NCBI GenBank assembly: GCA_045657665.1
Contig: JAZOTN010000038.1
Location: 236,972-300,971, forward strand
Length of the DNA stretch: 64,000 bases
DNA from: RUG12461 sp045657665
Lineage (GTDB): Bacteria > Bacillota > Clostridia > Lachnospirales > Lachnospiraceae
Direction: 5' to 3'
Each line of letters starts with the position of its first letter. The first letter of the stretch is position 1. Both the position numbers and the translations under genes were made by a program. Shown here one piece after another: positions 57,468 through 64,000 of the stretch. Under the pieces are notes generated by a model. That model was not told the origin of the DNA. It searched no databases and saw nothing but the letters and a program-made list of their open reading frames with translations.

Positions 57468-58634
57468 ATGTCGTTTTTTTCGCGGTTGTTTCGTCGAAAA
57501 AAGAAACCGGATTTTGAGAGCATAGAACAAGATCTCGACTACGGGGGAGAAGGAAGGCCGCTTTCGCCGGGGCATGCTGCGGTAGACCGGTGTGAATCGA
57601 TCATCGAGCAGGCGAGGGAGCTGGAGGACGCGAAGTCGGAATACCGGATCGTGACAGCGTATCTATCCGATGTAGAGGTCCTTCAGGAACTTCCGGATGA
57701 TGAAAAGAAGGCACTGAAGGAAACGGCCGAGCAGGTTTTAGAACTCAATAAAAGCCGGGAGAAATTTCTCAAAAAAGAAAAAAAGATCTCCGACAGGGAT
57801 TTCCGGGAGATGGAGCGGGAAGAAAAAACGCTGCCGGACACGATCGAACGGTTTGCGGCGAACGAGACCTATCTCGCTACGCTGGAACGGGATATGGGGT
57901 ATCTCGAAAATGAAAAGCTGCAGTGGGAGATGTATGGAGATGATTACAAGGATTCTTCAAAGCGGTTAAAACTCCTGCTCAAAGTTCTTCTCGGAACGGC
58001 CGTGTTTTTTGTGATCTTTGCGATCATCCTTCAGATTTTTTTCAAGCTTTCCCTGATGGGGGTTCTGGTAGGGATCTGTGTCGTGATCGCGATCGCCGCG
58101 TTTTTCCTGTACCTTCGGAGCATGAACGATGATCGTGAGATCGAGCAGTGTGAGGTAAACCGGAACTATGCGGTGCGTCTGCTCAACAAGGTCAAGATCA
58201 AATACGTCAATGTCAAAAACGCCGTAGACTATACTTCGGAAAAATACCACGTGAAAAGCTCCCGCGAGCTGCTGACCAAATGGGAAAACTATCAGGACGC
58301 GGTGAGAGAGAGGGCGAAGTACCAGGCGAACAGCGAGGATCTCGGGTTCTTCACGGAGCGGCTTGCGAAGCTTCTTCATCAGTACAGGCTGTATGATGAA
58401 AGCGTGTGGCTGGCGGATCCGACGGGGCTCATCGATCCGAGAGAACTGGTGGAGATCAAACACAATATGATCGTGCGGCGGCAGAAGCTCCGCGCACGTA
58501 TCGAATACGGCATGGATAAGATCAGGGCCGAGCAGAAAGAGATCGAAAAGCTTCTGGAGAAAAACCCGGAAGGGCGGGATGAGATCGAAGGGATCTTAAG
58601 ATCGATCGACCGGATACTTGAGGATACCGATTGA
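57468..58634 (+). CDS. coiled-coil protein with central pair of membrane helices
   Basis: 388 residues, no named family. A basic start (MSFFSRLFRRKKK) leads to charged coiled-coil helices (about 45-160), two TM helices (about 170-195 and 200-218: LLLKVLLGTAVFFVIFAII, then LMGVLVGICVVIAIAAFFLY) with only a few residues between, and another long coiled coil (220-388). Both arms would face the cytosol. The gene ends the four-gene cluster, 15 bp after the TPR gene, and lies 21 bp before the hydrogenase. It could anchor the other three proteins to the membrane. Confidence 0.78.
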   Translation: MSFFSRLFRRKKKPDFESIEQDLDYGGEGRPLSPGHAAVDRCESIIEQARELEDAKSEYRIVTAYLSDVEVLQELPDDEKKALKETAEQVLELNKSREKFLKKEKKISDRDFREMEREEKTLPDTIERFAANETYLATLERDMGYLENEKLQWEMYGDDYKDSSKRLKLLLKVLLGTAVFFVIFAIILQIFFKLSLMGVLVGICVVIAIAAFFLYLRSMNDDREIEQCEVNRNYAVRLLNKVKIKYVNVKNAVDYTSEKYHVKSSRELLTKWENYQDAVRERAKYQANSEDLGFFTERLAKLLHQYRLYDESVWLADPTGLIDPRELVEIKHNMIVRRQKLRARIEYGMDKIRAEQKEIEKLLEKNPEGRDEIEGILRSIDRILEDTD

Positions 58635-58655
58635 GGAGAATAGGAGGAAATTCGT

Positions 58656-60113
58656 ATGATGTACGCGGATGAAAACGTGATCAAGATCAAACATGAGGTG
58701 CTGAGAGAGGTTGCAAAGCACGCCTTCGAAGGAGACCTTGAAACGGCAAGGGATGATATCCCCTACCAGCTGATTCCCGGGCCGACTCCCCAGTTCCGGT
58801 GCTGCGTCTATAAAGAACGGGAGATCATCCGGCAGCGTATCAAGATCTGCGAGGGAAAGGCATCGGGGCCGGTTGACGACGGCAACATCATCCAGGTCAT
58901 CCATGCTGCCTGCGAAGATTGCCCGATCAGCAGCTATACCGTTACGGAAAACTGTCAGAACTGTCTCGGAAAAGCATGTATCAATGCTTGCCAGTTCGGA
59001 GCTATTGAGCCGGGACGGGACCGCTCGCACATCGATCCCGCGAAATGCAAGGAATGCGGAAAATGTGCACAGGCGTGTCCTTACAATGCGATCGCTCATT
59101 TGAAACGCCCCTGCAAAAATGCATGCCCGGTGGATGCAATCACCTATGATGAGCACGGGATCACGCTGATCGATGAGAAGAAATGCATCCGCTGCGGCCA
59201 GTGTATCCACAGCTGCCCGTTCGGAGCCATCAGTATGAAGCGTGCCATCGTTCCGGTGATCGAAGCGCTGAAGGATCCGAAGCAGAAAGTCTATGCTATG
59301 GCAGCACCGGCGACGGAGGGACAGTTCGGACCGGAGATCACGATGAACAGCTGGAAGAAAGCGATGATAGAGCTGGGATTTGATGATTTTGTGGAAGTGG
59401 GTCTCGGCGGCGATATGACAGCGGCATACGAGGCGGAAGAATGGAGAGAAGCTTATGAGGAAGGCGAGAAAAAGGTAACTTCCTGCTGCCCGGCGTTTGT
59501 GAACATGGTGAGGAAGCATTTTCCGGAGCTCAAAGATCACATTTCTACAACAATTTCTCCGATGGCTGGAGTCTCCCGGATGCTGAAGGCAAAGGATCCC
59601 GGATGCATTACCGTGTTTATCGGGCCCTGTGTTGCGAAAAAATCGGAGGTTGCGGATCAGAAGATCGAGGGAAACTGTGACTATGCGCTGACATACAGTG
59701 AGATCCGGGCGATCATGAGAGCGAAGGGTGTGACTGTCAGGCCGGAGGATTCGAGTTATCAGGAATCCTCTGTATTCGGAAAGCGTTTCGGAAATTCCGG
59801 CGGCGTGACGGCGGCGGTGCTCCAGAGCCTCAAGGAATCCTCCCACCCGATCGATGCAAAGGTCTGCATCGCAAACGGAGCGAAGGAGTGTAAAAAGGCA
59901 CTGCATCTTTTGAAAGCAGGACGCCTTCCGGAGGATTTCATTGAGGGAATGGCCTGCGAGGGCGGATGCGTAGGCGGCCCGAGCGCCTTCAATGACCATA
60001 TTTCGACAAAGCGGAGCAGGGATGAGCTCATCGCTCAGGCTGATGAACGTACGATCCACGGGAACCTTGGGAACTATCCGATGGACAGCTTTTCCATGCA
60101 TCGCAATGAGTGA
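58656..60113 (+). CDS. group B [FeFe]-hydrogenase-like protein
   Basis: 485 residues. Several [4Fe-4S] motifs come first (CQNCLGKACINACQF, CKECGKCAQACP, CIRCGQCIHSCP), then the H-cluster domain: TSCCPAF (near 275), GPCVAKKSE (near 322) and MACEGGCVGGPSAF (near 431). These are the group B variants of the L1, L2 and L3 motifs of HydA, which read TSCCPGW, MPCxxKxxE and ACxGGCxxGGGQP. It could make or oxidise H2 with ferredoxin; catalytic roles of group B members are less known than group A. Maturation genes hydEFG are not in the window. AGGAGG precedes the ATG. Confidence 0.88.
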   Translation: MMYADENVIKIKHEVLREVAKHAFEGDLETARDDIPYQLIPGPTPQFRCCVYKEREIIRQRIKICEGKASGPVDDGNIIQVIHAACEDCPISSYTVTENCQNCLGKACINACQFGAIEPGRDRSHIDPAKCKECGKCAQACPYNAIAHLKRPCKNACPVDAITYDEHGITLIDEKKCIRCGQCIHSCPFGAISMKRAIVPVIEALKDPKQKVYAMAAPATEGQFGPEITMNSWKKAMIELGFDDFVEVGLGGDMTAAYEAEEWREAYEEGEKKVTSCCPAFVNMVRKHFPELKDHISTTISPMAGVSRMLKAKDPGCITVFIGPCVAKKSEVADQKIEGNCDYALTYSEIRAIMRAKGVTVRPEDSSYQESSVFGKRFGNSGGVTAAVLQSLKESSHPIDAKVCIANGAKECKKALHLLKAGRLPEDFIEGMACEGGCVGGPSAFNDHISTKRSRDELIAQADERTIHGNLGNYPMDSFSMHRNE

Positions 60114-60130
60114 CCGGAAAGGAGAAACAG

Positions 60131-60427
60131 TTGGAACAGCAAAAGAAAGAACCGGATCTGATGGAGGATGTCCGGGTCACGGTGGAAACAGATTCTGGCG
60201 AAAATGTGGAATGCAGGATCCTTACGATCTTTTCCGTAACGGAAGACCAGGATTACATCGCACTCATCCCCGTTGACGAAAACGATGATGATGATCCGGA
60301 CGGAACAGTCTACCTGTACCGCTACTTCGAGGATGAAGAGGGCAATCCGTCCATTGACAACATCGAGTCAGACGAGGAATACTACATGGTCTCGGAAGTA
60401 TTCGCAGAACTTCCGGAAGAACTATAG
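60131..60427 (+). CDS. DUF1292 family protein
   Basis: 98 residues, acidic. The segment VRVTVETDSGENVECRILTIF and YIALIPVDENDDDD-type beta strands followed by YLYRYFEDEEGNPSIDNI match DUF1292, a family of small Firmicutes proteins with unknown function. I use TTG 60131, six bases after AAAGGAG; GTG 60110 lies upstream of that site. A large inverted repeat lies between this gene and gltX. Confidence 0.82.
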   Translation: MEQQKKEPDLMEDVRVTVETDSGENVECRILTIFSVTEDQDYIALIPVDENDDDDPDGTVYLYRYFEDEEGNPSIDNIESDEEYYMVSEVFAELPEEL

Positions 60428-60430
60428 TCA

Positions 60431-60518
60431 GAATGACGTGCTGTTTAAAATAAGTGAACATATGCAGGCGCATCTTTTCAGCGCCGAATCGTGAACGTTT
60501 TTAAACAGCAGGTCATTC
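60431..60518. repeat. 20-bp inverted repeat upstream of gltX
   Basis: GAATGACGTGCTGTTTAAAA (60431-60450) and TTTTAAACAGCAGGTCATTC (60499-60518) pair with one G-G mismatch. The 48-base interior holds a smaller hairpin GGCGC / GCGCC. No U-run follows the stem, so simple termination is unlikely. It may be an mRNA structure in the gltX leader or a mobile-element relic. Confidence 0.75.
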
Positions 60519-60547
60519 GGAGAAAATATAGAAAGAAGAGAGACAAG

Positions 60548-62029
60548 ATGGGTAAAGTACGTACAAGATTTGCGCCGAGCCCCACCGGCCGGATGCACGT
60601 CGGAAACTTAAGAACAGCATTATACGCCTACCTGATTGCAAAGCACGAGGGCGGCGACTTCATCCTTCGTATCGAGGATACCGATCAGGAACGTTACGTG
60701 GAGGGCGCGGTGGATATCATCTACCGGACGCTTTCTGCTACCGGCCTTATTCATGACGAGGGACCCGATAAGGACGGCGGCTGCGGGCCGTATGTCCAGA
60801 GTGAGCGCCAGGAAAAGGGTATTTACCTGGAATACGCAAAAAAACTGATTGAGAAAGGCGAGGCATATTATTGTTTCTGCGACCACGAGAGACTGGAATC
60901 CTTAAAGCAGACCGTGGCGGGAAAAGAGATCTCGATCTATGACAAGCACTGCCTGTCTCTTTCGAAAGAGGAGATCGAGCAGAACCTTGCGGAAGGGAAG
61001 CCCTATGTGATCCGGCAGAATAACCCGCGTACCGGCACGACTTCCTTTGAAGACGAGATCTACGGCACCATTACGGTGGACAACGCGGAACTGGATGACA
61101 TGATCCTGATCAAGTCCGACGGCTATCCGACATATAATTTTGCGAATGTGGTGGACGATCATCTGATGGGGATCACACATGTGGTGCGTGGGAACGAATA
61201 CCTTTCATCCTCGCCGAAATATAACCGCCTTTACGAGGCTTTTGGCTGGGAGGTGCCGGTTTATGTGCACTGCCCGCTGATCACGAATGAGGAGCACCAG
61301 AAGCTCAGTAAACGGAGCGGCCATTCTTCTTACGAGGATCTGATCGAGCAGGGGTTCCTGACGGATGCGGTGGTCAATTTTGTTGCACTCCTCGGCTGGA
61401 GTCCTGAGGACAATGAAGAGATCATGAGCCTTGAACAGCTCATCCGGAAATTCGATTATCATCATATCAACAAGGCACCGGCGGTCTTTGATTTTACAAA
61501 GCTCAAATGGATGAACGGCGAGTATATCAAGGCACTTCCGTTTGAGGAATTTTATGAAAAGGCGGAGCCCCTCATCCGGGAGGTTGTGACGCGCGACATT
61601 GATATCAGAAAGATCGCAGAGATGGTGAAAACGAGGATCGAGACATATCCAGAGATCAGGGATCACGTGGATTTCTTTGAATGTGTGCCGGAATATGACG
61701 TTTCCATGTATGCGCACAAAAAGATGAAGACAACACCGGAGTCATCACTTTCCGTGTTAAAAGAGCTCCTTCCCGTGTTGGAGGTGCAGGAGGATTTCGG
61801 GAATGACGCACTTTATGCGATGCTGACGGCTTTTGCTGCAGAAAAAGAGTTCAAGAACGGCTATGTGCTCTGGCCTCTTAGAACCGCTGTTTCCGGAAAA
61901 CAGAATACTCCGGGCGGCGCGACGGAGCTGATGGCGCTTCTTGGGAAAGAGGAATCATTAAAACGGATCCGTGCCGCGATCGAAAAGCTGGAAAGAGATA
62001 TCAAAAAGCAGGATAGTGTTAATGCTTGA
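60548..62029 (+). CDS. gltX: glutamyl-tRNA synthetase
   Basis: 493 residues. Class I signatures are APSPTGRMHVGNLRT near the N-terminus and KLSKRSG near residue 251 (KMSKS-type). The catalytic domain is complete and the C-terminal anticodon-binding part is of usual length. In Clostridia it often charges tRNA-Gln too, with GatCAB. ATG 60548 follows AAGAAGAGAG; the longer frame to 60491 runs into the inverted repeat. It overlaps the helicase gene by eight bases. Confidence 0.97.
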   Translation: MGKVRTRFAPSPTGRMHVGNLRTALYAYLIAKHEGGDFILRIEDTDQERYVEGAVDIIYRTLSATGLIHDEGPDKDGGCGPYVQSERQEKGIYLEYAKKLIEKGEAYYCFCDHERLESLKQTVAGKEISIYDKHCLSLSKEEIEQNLAEGKPYVIRQNNPRTGTTSFEDEIYGTITVDNAELDDMILIKSDGYPTYNFANVVDDHLMGITHVVRGNEYLSSSPKYNRLYEAFGWEVPVYVHCPLITNEEHQKLSKRSGHSSYEDLIEQGFLTDAVVNFVALLGWSPEDNEEIMSLEQLIRKFDYHHINKAPAVFDFTKLKWMNGEYIKALPFEEFYEKAEPLIREVVTRDIDIRKIAEMVKTRIETYPEIRDHVDFFECVPEYDVSMYAHKKMKTTPESSLSVLKELLPVLEVQEDFGNDALYAMLTAFAAEKEFKNGYVLWPLRTAVSGKQNTPGGATELMALLGKEESLKRIRAAIEKLERDIKKQDSVNA

Positions 62030-63899
62030 TGAGTCACAGCTTCGGGCGGCTTCTCTCGGTGATGGACCGCACATGGTGCTGGCAGGGCCGGGAAGCGGCA
62101 AAACCACCGTCATAACAGAACGTGTATGTTATCTGATCAAAGAAATGGGGGTCTCGCCGGGTGAGATCCTCGTTGTTACGTTTACGAAAGCGGCTGCGGG
62201 AGAGATGCGGAGCCGTTTTCTCAGGAAGATCGGAACGGATCATTCCGCTGTGACATTCGGAACGTTTCACGCGGTGTTCTTCCAGATCCTGAAAAATGCG
62301 TATCATCTTGATGGCCGTAATATTCTGAAAGATGAGATGCGCTTTGCCATGGTACGGGATCTGGTGAGGGCAAAGAGACTCTCCTTTGAGGATGAAAACG
62401 AATTTGTCGGAAATCTCCTGCAGGAGATCGGACTTATCAAAAACAACGGGATCGATCTATCCCATTACTTTTCTTCAAACTGCAGTGCGGAAGTTTTTCG
62501 TGCCATATTTACGGGGTATGAGGAGGAAAAACAAAGGCGGCGGCTTTTTGATTTTGACGACATGCTTTCGGAAACGTACCGGCTTCTCCTCGCCAGAGAC
62601 GATATTCTTTCGGCCTGGCGCGGGAAATTCCGCTACATTCTGATCGATGAATTTCAGGACATCAACCGGATCCAGTATGAGGTGATGAAGCTCCTTGCCG
62701 CTCCGCTGAACAATCTTTTCATTGTGGGGGATGACGATCAGTCCATCTATCGATTTCGTGGCGCGAAGCCGGAGATCATGCTGCATTTTCCGAAGGATTT
62801 TGAAGGGGCGGACAGTGTACTGCTCAGAATGAATTACCGCTGCCCCGGGAATGTGGTTGCAGCGGCGTCAAATCTCATCCGGCACAACAAAAATCGCTTT
62901 GAAAAGGATCTTGAGTCAAGCAGGGGCGCAGGGGAAGAGGTTCGTTACATCATGTTCCCGGAGGCAAAAGAGGAATACGATCTTATTGCCAGAGAGATCC
63001 TTGATGCAACGCAGAAAAAGAAGTATTCAAAGAAGGAGATTGCGCTTCTTTTCCGGACGAATCGTGGAGAACGGCGGATGATCGAAACACTGATGCAGCT
63101 GAATATCCCCTTTCGTGCGGCAGATGTGCTCCCGAATCTGTATGAGCACTGGATCGCAAAGGATCTTTTTGCATATTTTGAACTGGCCGGAGGGAGCAAC
63201 AGGAGAGAAGATCTCCTTCGTATCATGAACCGCCCGAAGCGTTATCTTTCAAGGGATCTGCTGACCGAAGAAACCTTCGCTTTTGATGTGCTGGAAAAAG
63301 AGCTTGAGGAAAAACCCTGGATCTTAGAGCGCCTTTATGATCTTGAGAAAGAGCTCCGGGTTCTTTCCGGCATGAATCCTTTTGCCGGGATCAATTATAT
63401 ACGGCGGGGCATCGGCTATGACGAATTCATTCCAGAATACGCGGAATACAGAGGGATCCGTTCGGAAGAGCTTTTTGACACATTGGACGAGCTTCAGGAG
63501 GCGGGAAAAGGATTCCGGACATTTTCCGACTTCAAGGAGCATATCGCGGAATATACGAAGGAACTTGCGCGGCAGAGCCGGGAGCGGGAGAGAAATGTGG
63601 ATGCAGTGAATCTCTGTACACTTCACAGCGCGAAAGGGCTGGAATATGACTGTGTCTATCTGGTGGATGTGAACGAGGGCGTCATGCCGTACCATAAAGC
63701 CGTGCTTCCGGAGGATCTGGAAGAGGAGCGCCGCATGGTGTACGTCGGAATGACGCGCGCGAAAAAGCGCCTGACGATGTGTTCTGTCAAAACTCCCGGC
63801 GGAAAAGGGAGCGTTCCGTCTGCCTATATAAAGGAGTGTCAGGCGATTCCGGGGAAAAAGCAAGATTTTCAAGGTAAACGCAACATCGTAGAAAAGTAA
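62022..63899 (+). CDS. UvrD/PcrA-family ATP-dependent DNA helicase
   Basis: 625 residues, shorter than PcrA (about 720-740). SF1A motifs are complete: Walker A GPGSGKTT (near 24), IDEFQDINR (II), GDDDQSIYRFRGA (III), MNYRCP (IV), LHSAKGLEY (V) and VYVGMTRAKK (VI). It would unwind DNA 3'-5' in repair or replication. The missing C-terminal linker and the shorter 2B region fit a UvrD-like paralog rather than PcrA itself. ATG 62022 overlaps the gltX stop, so translation is coupled to gltX. Confidence 0.93.
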   Translation: MLDESQLRAASLGDGPHMVLAGPGSGKTTVITERVCYLIKEMGVSPGEILVVTFTKAAAGEMRSRFLRKIGTDHSAVTFGTFHAVFFQILKNAYHLDGRNILKDEMRFAMVRDLVRAKRLSFEDENEFVGNLLQEIGLIKNNGIDLSHYFSSNCSAEVFRAIFTGYEEEKQRRRLFDFDDMLSETYRLLLARDDILSAWRGKFRYILIDEFQDINRIQYEVMKLLAAPLNNLFIVGDDDQSIYRFRGAKPEIMLHFPKDFEGADSVLLRMNYRCPGNVVAAASNLIRHNKNRFEKDLESSRGAGEEVRYIMFPEAKEEYDLIAREILDATQKKKYSKKEIALLFRTNRGERRMIETLMQLNIPFRAADVLPNLYEHWIAKDLFAYFELAGGSNRREDLLRIMNRPKRYLSRDLLTEETFAFDVLEKELEEKPWILERLYDLEKELRVLSGMNPFAGINYIRRGIGYDEFIPEYAEYRGIRSEELFDTLDELQEAGKGFRTFSDFKEHIAEYTKELARQSRERERNVDAVNLCTLHSAKGLEYDCVYLVDVNEGVMPYHKAVLPEDLEEERRMVYVGMTRAKKRLTMCSVKTPGGKGSVPSAYIKECQAIPGKKQDFQGKRNIVEK

Positions 63900-63904
63900 A
63901 GCAA

Positions 63905-63951
63905 AGCCGCTCAGATACGTCATTTTTGGCGATATCTGGGCGGCTATTTTC
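63905..63951 (+). terminator. terminator after the helicase gene
   Basis: AGCCGCTCAGATA and TATCTGGGCGGCT form a 13-bp stem with one G-U pair and a 15-base loop, followed by ATTTTC. Confidence 0.85.
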
Positions 63952-64000
63952 GCATAAATAACAACCTTTGAACGGCTTTTTGAACGATTTTTATATGTTT

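Noticed and set aside
58596..60101. 501-residue minus-strand frame opposite the hydrogenase
   Set aside because: The plus-strand frame carries complete [FeFe]-hydrogenase motifs; the antisense frame is Cys/His/Arg-rich in the way of shadows of iron-sulfur proteins.
1..64000. tRNA, rRNA, IS elements, integrases or prophage
   Set aside because: No such genes or terminal repeats were recognised in either strand; the tail-collar-like gene stands alone.

Overview
The window looks like a chromosomal segment of an anaerobic, Gram-positive Clostridia member, most likely Lachnospiraceae. This rests on strong AGGAGG-type ribosome binding sites, a Gram-positive LexA box and promoter at recA, a perfect CIRCE operator at groESL, an mraZ-led division/cell-wall cluster, a group B [FeFe]-hydrogenase, an Nfn-type transhydrogenase and the DUF5717/DUF5716 gene pair. 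No rRNA, tRNA, prophage, IS element or CRISPR array was seen. Most of the window is core genome.

Layout. 1-7.7 kb: a partial DegV gene, a sugar O-acetyltransferase, a membrane diguanylate cyclase, a formate/nitrite-type channel, a gamma-carbonic-anhydrase-like protein, rpsU, prfC and SOS-controlled recA-recX. 7.7-14.9 kb: rny, a Nudix hydrolase, a divergent shikimate cluster (aroE-aroF leftward, aroD-aroK rightward), greA and a DEDDh exonuclease. 15-19 kb: a membrane-anchored coiled-coil protein ending in a phage tail-collar-like domain, then groES-groEL. 19-27 kb: degV, purA, small unknowns, a SEC-C protein, a radical SAM protein, an SCP2-like protein with a histone-H1-like tail, and a thrS lacking the TGS domain. 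27-36.9 kb: mraZ-rsmH-ftsL-pbpB-mraY-murD-ftsW-divIB-ftsZ, without murE, murF, murG or ftsA.

37-45.5 kb: a beta-CASP nuclease, argS, two COG0523/CobW-like GTPases (one with a 70-residue His-rich linker, one fused to a TIGR03943-like domain), a 105-bp tandem structured repeat, and nfnA-nfnB. 45.5-50.2 kb: a hybrid sensor kinase, a remnant of a SpoIIE/RsbU-type PP2C phosphatase, and an amino-acid-type ABC permease and ATPase; the ATPase carries an RsbW-like C-terminal domain. 50.2-58.6 kb: an aminotransferase and a four-gene cluster (DUF5717 helical giant, DUF5716 protein that reads as a diverged Hsp70, TPR protein, membrane coiled-coil protein). 58.6-64 kb: group B hydrogenase, DUF1292 protein, gltX and a UvrD-family helicase.

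Best candidates for undescribed biology are the Hsp70-like DUF5716/DUF5717 cluster; the ABC ATPase fused to an anti-sigma-kinase-like domain next to a phosphatase remnant; the 105-bp tandem repeat, which shows a compensatory base-pair change upstream of nfnA; a dispersed hairpin family at 3.46 and 37.0 kb; and the membrane-anchored tail-collar-like protein. Many promoters fit sigma-A consensus with 17-bp spacers, and two of them overlap the stop codon of the preceding gene.
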